Shown here: positions 23,501-35,460 of the stretch, in pieces
Position numbering within the stretch: position 1 is the first letter of the stretch
Layout of the letters: each line of letters opens with the position of its first letter
NCBI GenBank assembly: GCA_963921825.1
Contig: OY997588.1
Coordinates: forward strand, 52,398,803 to 52,462,802
DNA length: 64,000 bases
Origin: Erodium maritimum
Lineage: Eukaryota; Streptophyta; Magnoliopsida; Geraniales; Geraniaceae
Reading direction: 5' to 3'
The notes under the pieces: model-generated
What the model saw: the letters and a program-made list of their open reading frames with translations, nothing else
Database searches by the model: none
What the model was told of the DNA's origin: nothing
Program-made: the position numbers and the translations under genes

Positions 23501-26500
23501 CCGATATATCAGATGTGTTGGGTAGTGCTAATGTCAACATTTCTACCCCTGGAAGAGTGGTTGATAGGCCTAGTGTGGGGTCTCGGCCAGATCGCCGCGG
23601 GGGTGGAATTGTTGATGATGACAGATGGAATAAAGGTTCAGGACGTATGGATATTAATTATGGAGGAAATGTGGGTTTTCGTCCCAATCAAGGAGGAAAT
23701 TATGGTGTTCTAAGAAATCCACGGGGCCAAGCACCTGTCCAGTATGCTGGAGGTATTCTATCTGGTCCTATGCAATCCCTGGGTTCTCATGGAGGAGGGA
23801 TGCAGAGGAATAACCCAGATACTGACAGGTGGCAACGCGCTGCCAATTTTCAGCAGAAAGGTCTCATTCCTTCTCCTCAGACCCCATTGCAGATGATGCA
23901 CAAAGCTGAGAGAAAGTATGAAGTGGGTAAAATTACAGATGAGGAACAGGCTAAACAGCGGCAGTTGAAAGGTATTTTGAATAAGTTAACACCTCAGAAC
24001 TTTGAAAAGCTATTCGAGCAAGTAAAAGCAGTAAACATTGACAATGCTCAAACTCTCACGGGTGTCATCTCACAAATTTTTGATAAAGCTCTGATGGAGC
24101 CTACTTTCTGTGAAATGTATGCTAATTTCTGCTTTCATCTTGCGGGGGATCTGCCTGATTTCAGTGAAGACAATGAAAAAATAACTTTTAAGAGATTACT
24201 TTTGAACAAGTGCCAGGAGGAATTTGAGAGAGGGGAAAGAGAGCAAGAAGAAGCTGATAAAGCTGACGAGGAGGGTGAGGCTAAACTGTCTGAAGAAGCT
24301 AGAGAAGAAAAGAGAGTTAAAGCTCGAAGACGGATGCTGGGTAACATTAGATTAATTGGAGAGCTGTACAAAAAGAAAATGTTGACAGAAAGAATCATGC
24401 ATGAGTGCATCAAAAAGTTATTGGGTCAATATCATAATCCCGACGAGGAAGATATTGAAGCATTGTGCAAACTAATGAGCACAATAGGTGAAATGATTGA
24501 CCATCCCAAAGCAAAAGTGCACATTGACGTGTATTTTGACATGATGTCAAAATTATCAAATAATATGAAATTATCTTCCAGGGTTAGGTTCATGTTGAAA
24601 GATGCAATTGATCTAAGAAAGAACAAATGGCAGCAAAGGAGAAAAGTGGAAGGGCCTAAAAAGATTGAGGAAGTTCATCGGGATGCTGCCCACGAACGAC
24701 AGGCACAAAGTAGTAGGCTGGCCCGTGGTCCAGGTATGAATCCTTCTGGTAGGAGGGGTGCACCAATGGATTTTGGTCCTAGAGGGTCAAACATGTTATC
24801 TTCTCCGAGTACCCAGATGGGTGGTTTCCGCGGACGGCCAACTCAAGTTCGTGGCTTTGGTTGTCAGGATGCTCGAATGGATGATAGACAGTCATATGAG
24901 GCAAGGACCTTGTCGGTTCCTTTGATACATAGACCTATGGGTGATGATTCTATAACTTTGGGTCCCCAAGGTGGGCTTGCCAGAGGAATGTCCATTAGAG
25001 GACCGCCGTCATTGGCCAGTGGTGGTCCCTTATCCGATAGTTCTCCCAGCCCTGGAGATTCAAGGAGAATGGCACCTGGTCTAAACGGTCATAGTCCTGC
25101 ACCTGAGCGGGCCTCAAGCAACTCAAGAGAAGATGTCATTCCAAGATGTGTAATAGATAGGTTTTCAGGTCCATCTTCCCATGAGCAATCAGGTGCTCAA
25201 GAACGTAATAGGAATTATGGTAGTAGGGACATAAGAGTGACAGATCATAATTTTGATAGATCTACATCCTCTCAACCTACAAGACCGGTACAAGCTTTGG
25301 CACAAAATATTTCTTCAGAAAAGGTGTGGCCTGATGATCGCCTTCGTGATATGTCTATGGCAGCAATCAAGGAATTTTACAGGTATTGTCATCTTGTGAC
25401 ACATCACATCTTTATCCTTCTGTTATTGTGTGGATTATTACCCTCCATAGGAGACAATCATTGTGTGTTCTACTCTCTCTCTCTCTCTCCCCTTTGTTTA
25501 TGAAAATTGCCATATTTTTGCTGTAGATGAGAATATCTTTATCTATTCTGATTTGTAAGTGAATATCCTTACTTCAGAACATATAGGTATTTTCCGGAAA
25601 TAACAATGTGAACTAGAGCAGCTATCAGCTTTCTTGTTTAATGAAACTCAGTTTTACAATGTTATATTCCTGTTTTGTTCATTAGGTTTGATACTTGTTG
25701 AAGACTTAGAAGGTTGTTTTGCTCATAGTCTTTTCAATTTTCAGAACACTGAACTGATAATTATTGATGATGTGACTAAGGTCTGGGGTTTTTCTTATGG
25801 TTGATTGTTTGTCTATAAGTTAATGAGGGTCTTCTATGCTTTTGCTGTGATAGTCAATTTTTTGACAATCATTATGCATTCTAATGAAATTTGGGAACAT
25901 CTTGTGGTTATTTTTGGTATTTATGTGAGATATCTCAGACCAAAAGTACATATTAGAAGCCTATATATGAAACTGACACATAACATCTACTTCAGACTGC
26001 CTAAAATATAATAGGGTTTTGAAGGCTTAGTGATGTTAAGTTCTCAGTTTTTTTATGATCCTTTGCTGTGTTATTATTTGTCGTAAACATCATATGCACT
26101 TACTGTGGTTTGCTGTGTGAACTGTCGTATTAATTGGAGGCAGTTTGTTGCAATCCTGGTTTGGGCAGTAGTACTCTACTGGACCTAGTGTAGTTCAAGT
26201 TGTGCCTGTCAGCTTGTCGGTCATATATGCAATACATGTCTTGAGGCTAAATAGTTCGGTTAGCTTATTAATGATTATTTCATCATATCTTTTCTTCTGA
26301 CATCATGATTTGCTATGCTCACTGCCATTTCTCATTTATGGTGAAATGAATGCCTGTTTGTTTGTGGTTGCACTTGCATTGTTTGAGTTATTATCACTAT
26401 TAATCTTCTATTTAACAATGCAATATAAAAATCATCATGGTGTCAGCTAGTCATTAAGAGTCATTCGTAGTTAGACGCATGTTCATTGTTCATGATATGC

Positions 26501-27873
26501 CTAAGTTGTGCATGTTCTCTTTTGTATATAATTATCATATTTCAGCTTTATTTCTGAACTAGCATAAAACTAAGTTTCGGCAGCTCATCTACATGATTCC
26601 ATAGGTACATGTATCAATCATGTTTTAGAGTTAAAGTCAAAATCCATGCAAGTTTTAGTTTTGCGTGAGTAATAATGTTTGCCGTTATGCAAATTTCTTC
26701 TCAAAAGGTGGAGTATTGATTAGGAAAGGAGACCGTAGTCATCCAACTTAAACATCATAATTCAATAATTTCAAACCATAACAACTTTACAGTATTTTCT
26801 CCTTTAAATAAATGCAATAGTTCTATGAACAGGTTTTCTATAGAGAAAAATTGCAATGTTGACTTCAAATTATGCTCTCTTTTTTTTCACAATATTGTGG
26901 AAGCAATATGTACGATAGAGAGTGAAAATCAAGCCATTTGTCATAGTTCTTTGTCAGGAGCTTTAGCTTTAGTTTTTATATGGCAGCTACACGAGGTGGG
27001 GATTGATCGAGTGAAAAATACCTAAAATGGCTTAGTCTTTCAGGATTTGAGGATTTAACTTTTACAAAATGCTTTCATCTTCATTTGAGATTCTCATGAA
27101 ATGTTGCATTATACTATAAGTAGGTTAGGTATCAATGGCATTTTATGAACCCAAAGGATTGAAAACACGGTGTGATATAACAATGAAGTAGGATGACAGA
27201 CTTAATTGTGTCTTTAAAGCCTGGTGTCAAGAGCTGAATCTTATGTACAAACTCATTTGCAGTGCCAGAGATGAAAAAGAAGTTGCCTTGTGCATCAAGG
27301 ATTTGAATTCCCCAAGCTTTCATCCGGAAATGATCTCGCTATGGGTTACAGATTCTTTTGAGAGGAAGGACAAGGAACGGGACCTTTTGGGCGATCTTCT
27401 TGTTAATCTTTCAAAACCAGGTGACAGCATTTTAGCTGAAGCTGAGCTCGTCCAAGGGTAAGAAAGATTTCACTGGAGATTTAACTATAAATGTAGTTGT
27501 GTGCTGATGCTCTGCTTGACCTCCTCTTAGGTTCGAATCTGCTCTGACTTCATTGGAGGATGCTGTGAATGATGCCCCCAAAGCGCCAGAGTTTCTTGGT
27601 CGGATCTTCGCCAAAGTTGTCTTAGAAAATGTGGTATCTTTGGGGAAAATAGGCAAGTTGATACATGAAGGAGGAGAGGATCCAGGAAGTCTTGTTGAAG
27701 TCGGGCTGGCTGCGGATGTTCTTGGTAGCACTCTGGATGCAATAAGTTCAGAAAAAGGAGCAAGTGTGTTAAAAGAGCTACTATGTAGTACAGCTTCTAA
27801 CTTGCGGCTGGAGACATTCCAGCCTCCAGACCACAGGAGATCAAGTAAATTAGATAAATTTATGAGAGGATAG
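16556..27873 (+). CDS. eIF4G: Eukaryotic translation initiation factor 4G (complete gene, 10 coding exons)
   Basis: This is the scaffold subunit of cap-binding complex eIF4F, which bridges eIF4E on the mRNA cap, eIF4A helicase and the 43S ribosome in the cytosol. The exons I reconstruct are 16556-16698, 16783-16877, 17021-17170, 17334-17410, 17498-17554, 20945-22234, 22322-22451, 22562-25382, 27263-27457 and 27531-27873. All introns are GT-AG, and the sum of 5301 nt gives 1766 codons plus stop, close to the usual length of plant eIF4G. The N-terminus MSFNQSRPDKTDSQYRKSNR is the plant eIF4G signature. A long disordered Gln/Pro/Ser-rich region is followed by the eIF4E-binding motif YSRNFLL (about residues 938-944), MIF4G HEAT repeats (about 1095-1340) and an MA3 domain (about 1577-1690). 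Only the plant-specific 110-nt intron 7 is open to debate. Identity is secure; expression cannot be judged. Confidence 0.95.
18157..19827. mobile_element. MULE-like foldback element in eIF4G intron 5
   Basis: The terminal inverted repeats start GGGAAAACTACAATTGCCTA and extend, imperfectly, for over 100 bp (left 18157-18270, right mirrored at about 19720-19827). They are flanked by 9-bp duplications TAATTAGTA (18148-18156) and TAAGTAGTA (19828-19836), 8 of 9 identical, as made by Mutator-like transposases. The 1671-bp body is AT-rich with a short higher-complexity stretch (about 18820-19380) that might be a captured fragment but shows no recognisable protein. It encodes no transposase. Confidence 0.8.
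19917..20240. mobile_element. MULE-like MITE in eIF4G intron 5
   Basis: This 324-bp element has ends GGGTTAATTGCTAAAA and TTTTAGCAATTAACCC. The near-complete palindrome contains repeated ACCTTATG..TTGTCCATG words. Flanks TAGCATTTA and TAACATTTA form a 9-bp duplication with one mismatch. It is non-coding. Confidence 0.8.
20652..20690. repeat. (AAT)n microsatellite
   Basis: About nine AAT units are followed by AAC units in intron 5 of eIF4G. Confidence 0.85.
20945..22234 (+). CDS. eIF4G: eIF4G exon 6 (disordered region)
   Basis: This 1290-nt exon is exactly 430 codons, opening after TTTCAG with ARHDTFRTAPP, the expected continuation of DEQKHDQ. It is rich in Gln, Pro, Met and Ser (for example MQMAMPLPMGNGTQQQ). 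It carries the conserved KTTVKITHPETHEELRLDKR block (about 21478-21537), which in eIF4G proteins lies in the region contacting poly(A)-binding protein. Confidence 0.9.
22322..22451 (+). CDS. eIF4G: eIF4G exon 7
   Basis: This 130-nt exon begins after TTTACAG with VGGQSTSTSSLDSQAIEHGL and ends in phase 1 at GAAG|GTGTG. Continuing past this donor runs into a TAA at 22517-22519, so a splice here is needed to reach the frame of exon 8. Confidence 0.7.
22562..25382 (+). CDS. eIF4G: eIF4G exon 8 (eIF4E-binding motif and MIF4G domain)
   Basis: A 2821-nt exon. The eIF4E-binding motif Y-S-R-N-F-L-L begins at 23431. The MIF4G domain runs from about KAERKYEVGKITDEEQ (23899) through ILNKLTPQNFEKLFEQV to FMLKDAIDLRKNKWQQRR (about 24640). 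An Arg/Gly-rich linker (RLARGPGMNPSGRRG) and a Ser/Pro-rich linker follow. The exon ends at DMSMAAIKEFY with two bases of a Ser codon. The start is defined by the acceptor CTTAAAG at 22555-22561. Confidence 0.9.
25383..27262 (+). other. eIF4G intron 8
   Basis: This 1.88-kb T-rich intron runs between GTATTGTC and CATTTGCAG. It holds a CT microsatellite (about 25474-25490). No transposon ends or coding exon were recognised. Confidence 0.7.
27263..27873 (+). CDS. eIF4G: eIF4G exons 9-10 (MA3 domain and C-terminus)
   Basis: Exon 9 (27263-27457) opens with ARDEKEVALCIKDLNSPSFH and encodes the front half of the MA3 domain, including FHPEMISLWVTDSFERKDKE. Exon 10 (27531-27873) continues with FESALTSLEDAVNDAPKAP, LGRIFAKVV and the terminal SNLRLETFQPPDHRRSSKL before the TAG at 27871-27873. 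The MA3 domain is the second eIF4A-interacting HEAT unit retained in plant eIF4G. Confidence 0.92.
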
Positions 27874-28080
27874 AGTGTATCTATCTATCTATCTTGTTAG
27901 CCATGCCTAGTTCTTTTAGGCTACTTACTAATTTGCAAGGGAAGAAAAAAAAAACTATTCTACGGGTAGGGGGTGATGGTGATGGTCGGGCGATGATGAT
28001 TCTATGTTACCACAATTCATTTGAGCATAATGGTATGTTCATCACAGTTAAGAAACCTAAAAATTAAGCTACACTTGAGT
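27874..28080 (+). other. Probable eIF4G 3' untranslated region
   Basis: It starts right after the stop with a TATC microsatellite (about 27879-27895). No clear AATAAA is visible, and the end is not defined. Confidence 0.35.
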
Positions 28081-28129
28081 CCGTCCCAACGACAACATCG
28101 TCCTGCAATATTTTGGAAAGAAGGAATAG

Positions 28130-29415
28130 AACTACTACCCTTTTCTATCTCAACATGAACCTTATAAGGGTTCCTCACCTGTTCAAAATCGTCGCCAGCA
28201 CCGATGGCCTCTCGGTCTCCGACCTTGGGGGCTATTGGTGGGGGCTTGGCCTGGTTGTCTTCCGGAGTTCAATCTCCCCCGTTATCGTTTGAGTCTAACG
28301 AGAGCAACCTTGAGCCCTACCGTCGTCCACACCGTTCCTCTGCCTCCGGCCCTCCTCGTCGGTCGTTTTCCTCCCCCTCTCCTTAAACCTTTGTTCGCCA
28401 TCGTGCTTATTCCCCCCCTCTCACCGGAGTAGCCTTGCCATCGTTTGAGGGAGCTAGTGTTGGCCTAGCTGGTCGTGCCATGGCCTCATCTGAAAGCCCC
28501 CCCCCCCCCCCCCCGGAGTCTTATGAGACCAGATAAGGCCTCTTTGGTCAATCCGATATTCTCTCGGGTTCGCAAAATTTGGTCCTCTGGTCAGATGAGA
28601 TCTCGATGGTGGGGGGTGGGCGGGTTTGTGGTTTTCCCCTGTTCTTTCCCCGAGGTCAGTTGGAATGGTGGTTCTTTCTCTCGGAGCTCAGATGTTTCTT
28701 GCTTTTGTTGTCTGTGGCTGCCTCCTCGTGGGCCAAAAATGTGGTCGCCTTTATATGGACCGGGATACCTCTTTTCTGATCCAAGACCTTCTAAGCATGT
28801 TCGGTTTTTCAAAGCTCCTAGCTCCCGTCCCCTGTAGTCAGACTTGTCAATCCCGAACAATCTTGTGCCTCCCATCCCGGCTGTTTTCGAAGTGCTCTCA
28901 GAATACCCTTCTACTCTTACCACGGCGTCTCGACATTCAGTTTTCCCCTTGGTAACTACATGAACCATCAAGTGCAAATACTCCTGGCTCCTTGCTCTAT
29001 TGGTTAGGGTCCTGACCCTCGGAGGCTAAGGCCCATTGGGGGAAGGATACCCATTAGACCCAAAATCGAACGAGTCTTCCTAGCATCCTTTTTCGAGTGC
29101 ACCCTTTGGTGAGGGATCAAGCTCCCTGGGAGGACTCTAGTCATCACCTTACAAGTCAAGACAACCATCCAACACGGTATTTAGATTCTCGGTTTTGCGT
29201 TACTGAGCGTATCTCCAGCTACCACCACTATTCTACGATTGTTTGTAGAATTTATTTTTATTTTCATCCAAATGTGTCGGATCACCTTCTTTGTTGTCAA
29301 AAGGGGGATATTTTTTTTTTAATGTTTATATTGTATCGGGTTCGTCCCTAGATTATGATATTATTGTTGTACGGATTTCACTTGAAGTGATTAAATGAAA
29401 GCATATTCTTTACTC
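28130..29415 (+). mobile_element. Non-LTR retroelement fragment, plus strand
   Basis: The last part reads TTGTATCGGGTTCGTCCC, then GATTAAATGAAAGCATATTC and TTTACTCGAAAAAAG, ending in a short A run (about 29410-29416). This resembles a plant LINE 3' end with a decayed poly-A. The body is C-rich at the left, including an 18-C run (28497-28514). A stretch at 28990-29090 has a GGTTAGGGTCCTGACCC fold and a weak tRNA-B-box-like AAATCGAAC, so a SINE or composite cannot be excluded. No reverse-transcriptase domain was found. Confidence 0.4.
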
Positions 29416-29416
29416 G

Positions 29417-30640
29417 AAAAAAGACCAGAAGAAAAAGAAAGTTTCGGATAGGAAAAATATTACAATTTAAAAAGAAGATTAAAGTTTCAAAACAAGTGAA
29501 AAGAGTTCTGTAAACCAAAGGTAGGTAAAACACTTCTCTATTGCTGATACCCGATACTGAGATCAAAGGTAAACATTTTAGATACATTCTTTATAGATGG
29601 TAACATCAAGTTATATTGATGTTGCTTGCTGTAAACTAAACCGATAAGCTGGGCTCAGGTCATACAACATTTGATTCGTGCTCACTCTAATTCAGCCTGA
29701 ACAAAGACATTATCGTTTATTTATGCAACTACTAGAGAACGGGGATGATTCTGATTATTGTTTTCTTTGCTCGCATGCCAGAGGGTCTGGAGTATACAAA
29801 CCACTAGTCGATAGATTATTGTCATGAAAGTATAATAACTTGATCAAATCAAATGAACTTATTTTCATTTGATTATTGATCACGATATAAAATTTACGTC
29901 CAGTCTACTTATTACACATGTACCATTGCACAAATATTGCATGCCTTTGAATCTACAATATTATATAATATAATTAAATAATAATCATATTACACGGGAC
30001 TGAATATTTAATCTATTATTTGTGTATGTATAATTTATGACTATATATGTTATAACGTATTTGATATTTATGACAACAACAAAAAATTAAAATGATTGAA
30101 CCACTACACTGAAAACACATCAGGAAGACCAACGTTTAAATGTTGTGCTTTCCTGATGCTGATCATGGTGATGTAGTTATATGTGTCAATTCAGAAGCTA
30201 TCAAGGTGACATAATCAAAATGTTGTGTCATCTTAGTGGATTGGGATTCACAACATTTCCCATACGTTGCTTTAGCTAAGCCACTTAAGAGACACGTTAT
30301 TTCTCAGATGTAGTTTTAGTTGAGTCACTTGAGAGACACATTCAATCTCCTAGTTAACTTGATCCAACTTGAATGTGGTGATTGACTGACCTATTTAGCA
30401 GATACAATTTTGAATATTGTGTCTCTTTAACAAGTTAGAATCTTAAGTTCATGCTCAACCTCATGAGTTCCTTCAAAAAATTTAGAGATTTGAACTCCCC
30501 TTTTTTTTTCCTTTTGGTTGTTTTTATTATTGATTTCTACCACCATTGCCAACTTCAAGGTTTTGAATGTATGGTTTTCATTATATTACATGAATTTTAG
30601 TTTATATTTTTTAAAATTATTAATGGTGTATTAATTATAT
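29417..30640. other. AT-rich spacer with possible CACTA-type end
   Basis: There is no gene. At about 30103 the words CACTACACTGAAAAC followed by repeated ATGTTGTG motifs (30140-30250) look like one end of a CACTA element, but the partner end was not found. Confidence 0.3.
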
Positions 30641-30644
30641 ATAT

Positions 30645-31052
30645 GGGTAATTCTACCTTAGTACCCAAATCTTTCATATTTTATTTAGAGTACCCTAAAT
30701 CTTTTTTGTGGCGTCGCAGTACTCTAAACTTTCATTAATTCATTTTGAGTACCCTAAATATTTTTTTTGTCACCTCATTACCCTATCCGCTGTTAACTTT
30801 TCATCTGATTTTCCGTCCAAAATAGGTAGAATGACCATAATACTCTTCACTAACAACCAAATTTAGGGTAAAGTTAGTGGTGGGTACTAAAATAGAATTA
30901 ATGAAAGTTTAGGGTACTGAGGTGACATATATAAGATATAGGGTACTCTAAATGAATTAATGAAAGTTTAGGGTACTGAGGTGACACAAAAAAAGATTTA
31001 GGGTACTCTGAATGAAATATGAAAGATTTATGGTACTGAGGTGAAATTATCC
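30645..31052. mobile_element. Foldback MITE
   Basis: The left arm GGGTAATTCTACCTTAGTAC and the right arm GTACTGAGGTGAAATTATCC are imperfect inverted copies. Mirrored GGGTACT/AGTACCC words repeat four times per arm. Flanks TATATATAT and TTTATATAT match at 8 of 9 positions, although in TA-rich sequence this is weak. The 408-bp element is non-coding. Confidence 0.7.
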
Positions 31053-31423
31053 TTTATATATAATGTTGTTAAGTTGTTTTATAATTTAGTTATAATTATT
31101 TATTAACTTTGTATATACAATTGTTGGTGTTCCCTTTGGATGAAGTTTATCTCGTATGAGTGGGCTTTCAACAAGTTGTGTCTCAATAGATCATAGATAT
31201 TGCAATCACAATTAAGGATCATGTGTTGGACGACCTGGTTCAAATAATAACGTGATGGGTTTTCTTGTATTTTACCTAATGCTTGTTGGTATATGATCTA
31301 AGATCATTTAAGGGGAAATATGAAAGGCTTAAGAAATACTTACCTCCGAAGATGTAATTTATGGGAATCCTAGATAGGATAATCCAGGGCAACAATTTTT
31401 GTGCGCATTTAGACCTAGACTTT

Positions 31424-31540
31424 TTTTTTAATCACCCAAGAAATTTTATAATTCCTCATTTTCAGAGTTTGAAAAGGGGAGAAAGACATCAAGTTTTTAG
31501 CTACAAAAACTTAACCAAACTTGCATCTCTATTGTTACAT
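31424..31540 (-). mobile_element. LINE 3'-end scrap
   Basis: Poly-T (about 31421-31429) is followed by TTTTCAGAGTTTGAAAAGGG and TTTTTAGCTACA, similar to the LINE 3' end at 8830-8930. Only about 120 bp is recognisable. Confidence 0.4.
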
Positions 31541-31663
31541 GGTTAAAGTTACACCTAAACTGTTACTTTGATACACATGATGTTTTTACAAGTTGTTGGT
31601 ATCTCTACATTTCATGGGAACGTAACAACAACAATTACTTGCACTTTACATAGTTATAAATTA

Positions 31664-32064
31664 AGGTTAATTGTCAAAAAGTGCAGTGAAGTTTTGCCCA
31701 CAAACAAAAACACGCCTAAAGTTTTGTCCACGCTTTTAAAGTGTACTAAAGTTTTTTTCCACCGACTTCCGTTAGAAAAAACGTAACAGGGATGTTCAGA
31801 ATGAATGGTCTGGACAGTTTTTTGCGGATTCAATAGATTTGTGGGCAATACATAATATATTCTAAAGTTCTCTAGGCAATTCATAATTCATTCTATAGTT
31901 TTGCCTGGGAAATGCTTTAGGGTAGTTTTTGAAAATTAACTTGTTATGTTTTTATAATGAAAGTCGGTGGACAAAACTTTAGTGCACCCTAAAAGCGTGG
32001 ACAAAACTTTAGGTGTGTTTTTGTTTGTGAACAAAACTTTAGTGCACTTTTTTATAATTAACCT
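31664..32064. mobile_element. MULE-like MITE with perfect 9-bp duplication
   Basis: The ends are AGGTTAATTGTCAAAAAGTG and a mirrored ...AATTAACCT. Arms share CACTAAAGTTTTGTCCAC and AAAACACACCTAAAG-type words. TATAAATTA lies on both sides (31655-31663 and 32065-32073). The 401-bp element is non-coding. Confidence 0.85.
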
Positions 32065-32073
32065 TATAAATTA

Positions 32074-33706
32074 TCATAAGGCAGCTCATAGAAACAACGT
32101 TTACATCATCAATTTAACAAAATATATATTATCAGTTCAAGTTTAAGTGACATGTTGTGAGGGATTAACGATGAATTAACAACTTATCTTACATCTAATT
32201 AAATTTCGTAAAAGTTTTATTTGATAATTATATCACATTTATACTCAACCTATTCATTTATAATCACAATATCGTTTTACTCCTTATGAGATCGACCGAT
32301 TTTACCATTATACATAATTCATATAGGCCGTACGACACATTAAAGAGCGAAGTTTGTAATGTAAACTATCTTAACAAGATAGCATTGTTGTCGGGGGAGA
32401 AACTGGCAATATGATCTTGAACCATGAGATGAATACGAAACTTTTAATTTTCACTATATAGCAATCCATAAAAGCTCTTTAATATAGTTTTAAAACTATA
32501 TAATCATTTTGTCTTTAAATACTTTAAACAAATGTGTGAATGAAGGGCCTTCAAGGAGACATGAGTACATCTTATACGTGAAAGACTGTTTTCACATAAA
32601 CATTGAACTTGGATGATGATAATACCAAGGTCTTATCCAGTCCAACTGAGATTTCTCTTTTTGTGTAAATAATCTAGAATTATCCTTTTCCTTATTCTAA
32701 TTAAATAAAACACAAAAGATATTTACACATGGGTTGACCGAAAATCCCAATACACTATTTGGGTGTTCGGCCAAGCCTATTAATATATTAGATTTTTAAT
32801 GTTTTTTTGTTTGAATAAATATAAATAATGACATCATATCATGAACAAGTAATTAAATAAATATGTGTATTATATCAAATATAATTTCCTTTATTTAGTT
32901 AAGTCGAACCTCCAAGGTCCAATTCATTATTGCTTTACTCTTTTGTGTCTCTTTAGGTTTCACATGGCATTGGTAGTGAGACCGAAATCTGCATTTCATC
33001 CACAAGTTATGGGTAACTCCTAGCAAAACTCATAACTACCCAAGTCATATAAATTTTGACCTTTATCTTTGTCATAACCTATTGGCATAAGTATTCTTAT
33101 CCTCTTTCGTTTGGTGATGTCATAACTGAACAAAAGGCATAGAAGCATCATCTTTGTTCTAGTTTCGTCTATGCGTTTTTGATCTCGAGTTTAGATTGTA
33201 ATATACAACTTTTTTGTATACTCGCATGACCATACTTTATTTCACAATCATTCGCTCATCAAAGGGGCCTAATGACATTGGACTTGTATTATAAACACAA
33301 GTGATGAGTCCTTATGACAATCACTCATATACCTCATATCCATGTATCCATATTATAGCACAACCTTAATAAACATCTTATTAGGAGCAGTGTTCGATTG
33401 TGTCAAGATATTAATCAATGCATATAGATAGTATGGTGATTTCATGGTTATATAACTAAGATATACTTTGGTAGTTGAGAAAAGTCATGTCTCGTGTTTT
33501 ATGGAGTATTCTCAAGGTGGTTCATCCAATGTCAAACTCATTAACATTTGTGATGTTGACTTCTTTATATATACATGATCAGTAAAACATGATCCTCCAA
33601 TCAACCATCATACTATCTCTAACTATAAGTTTAGGCTAGGGACGAATGAATATACTCAGTCCTTTATTTCTAAGGTTCTACTATCGGGAAACTATGCCTC
33701 GATGCC
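32074..33706 (-). other. AT-rich region, probably LTR of the copia element disrupted downstream
   Basis: No gene is visible. Because copia RNase H on the minus strand begins just right of the Harbinger insertion (36538 leftward), the element's 3' LTR should lie in this stretch and in 36108-36200. Its exact ends were not identified. Confidence 0.3.
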
Positions 33707-34053
33707 TTAGAGCAGCTCCAACGGGTCGTTGATGCCGGTCGTGTCAGGCGTAGACACGGCCCTAACACGACGCGCTGGCACGGCTCGTCGTGTCAGGGGG
33801 TCGTGTCAGCGCGTGCGTGTCAGCTGGTCGTGGCTGGTTCTAGCAACGACGCGACTTGTTATGCCAGGCGCCAACGACTAGTTGGTTGGCCAGTCACGAC
33901 CCGCCACGTGTCGACGCCGACTCCAATAAAACCCTATAATTGTGTGTAAATACAGATCCACCCAAGCCAAATTTCACCCTCTCTTCACTTGTTTCAAGCT
34001 CTCATTCCCCCATTCCTCATCAAATTCTCTCCAATTTTTTTCCTACACTCGCA

Positions 34054-35165
34054 ATGGACGAGAATCGAGCCCTCCAATCCATATCCGAGTCATTGAATGA
34101 TGAAGACGCCGATTCTCAACACACCGAAGAGGACTTCATGGCCAATTACTCGTCGTTTTCCCAACTCCTCCAATCGGGCCACTCAACGCCGCTTCCTCCA
34201 TACACCCCGCCCACCCAATGGCAAGAGTCGCAAGTGCAACCTTCCCAATTCGTTCCGGCCACTCAACCTTGTCAATCCGCTCCGACGCAATCGAGGAGGA
34301 GGAAGGGGAAGGCGGCTGCATCTTCATCGCGCCCGAGAGCACCTCCGCGACCGAAGTGGTCTAGCGGGGAAGAGGTAAGATTGGCATGTGCGTGGCTGAA
34401 AAATTCGCTCGACCCCATCAACGGGAAGAACCAGAAGAATGACCCGTACTGGCAAAAGGTACATGCCGAGTACAAGGCGATCAGACCGGAAGATGACCCA
34501 CCTCGGGCGTGGATAGCTTGCAAGGACCATTGGCATAAGGTTAAAGGCCAAATCAGCAAGTACGAGGAGAAGTACACCAACTTTGGAAACGCGCTGACAA
34601 GCGGGAGGAACGAGGTTGACGTCCTGGCAGGCGCTGACCAGGCGTTCCTGGATGAGGAAGGGCACATGTTCAAATTCAAACATATGTGGCAGATCGTGAG
34701 GGGGCAACCGAAGTTTTCGACCAAAAACGTTCCAGAATGTGACATCCCCGACCTCGACCTCAACCTCGACGCCGAAAGTGAAGGAAGCAAGCGGACAAGG
34801 ATGGACGAGTCTCGCACTTCTAGAGATGGGTTCGACCACGAGTTGAACTCGTTTGCAACCGAGGAGAGTCTGATCGGCCAGAAGAGAGCCAAGGCCAAGG
34901 CTCGAGGCAAAGGCCAAGCCTCGAGCCAAATGGACCCCCACCCCAGCCAGCGACAACCGTACCTCCCGAGCAAATGGATTTCATCCACTCCCTTGCAGAT
35001 AAGAAACAAAATCTCGTTGATACCAGATTCAAGATGCAGGCGCAGGTCATGGACATGTGGGACCGAGTGGTTAGCCAAGACACCACCAATATGGGCGCGG
35101 ACGAAAAGGTGGCTCGTGCCGCTCTCATTCAAAGCCTCGGGAAGCATTTGGAGTTCTTGGGTTAG
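34054..35165 (+). pseudogene. Harbinger ORF1: Myb/SANT-like DNA-binding protein, one frameshift
   Basis: ATG at 34054 (MDENRALQSISESLNDEDAD) is preferred over 33940 because acidic MDE starts suit this family. A basic patch SRRRKGKAAASSSRPR precedes a Myb/SANT-like (trihelix-like) domain from KWSSGEEVRLACAWL to WHKVKGQISKYEEKY (about residues 108-175), with conserved Trp residues. Such proteins are the ORF1 partners of PIF/Harbinger transposases and are often annotated as glutathione S-transferase T3-like or NAM-associated. In the C-run region near 34930-34940 the frame shifts. The true C-terminus (PPEQMDFIHSLADKKQ ... LIQSLGKHLEFLG) continues in another frame to the TAG at 35163-35165. A single indel separates it from an intact gene. 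Confidence 0.75.
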
Positions 35166-35460
35166 ACAGGACTTCAATTTAGTTTTAGTTTTAAATCTAT
35201 GTAATAAAAAAAATTAATCTAGTTGTTTTCTTATGTACTTTGAGTTTTATTTAAATTAAATTATTTTAATTTTTTTATCGGATTCTTGGAGCCTCGGTTG
35301 GCGTGCACGGTTACTATTTAAAAATAGTAACCCTAGGGTCGTGGCAGCCGCGCCGACCCCTCCCCCCTCCTATAAATACCTATCCACCCTCCCTCATTTT
35401 TTCACACCTCTCAAACTCTCTCTCTCTCTCTCAAACTCTCTCATTTTCTCTCAAGTCGAT

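Noticed and set aside
28990..29095. SINE or tRNA gene suggested by GGTTAGGGTCC and AAATCGAAC
   Set aside because: Box spacing and stems do not form a convincing tRNA-derived head; kept only as a remark in the non-LTR fragment.
34272..35177. Long minus-strand frames (301 and 210 codons) opposite the Harbinger ORF1
   Set aside because: They are antisense shadows of the GC-rich Myb/SANT gene; no domain is recognisable.
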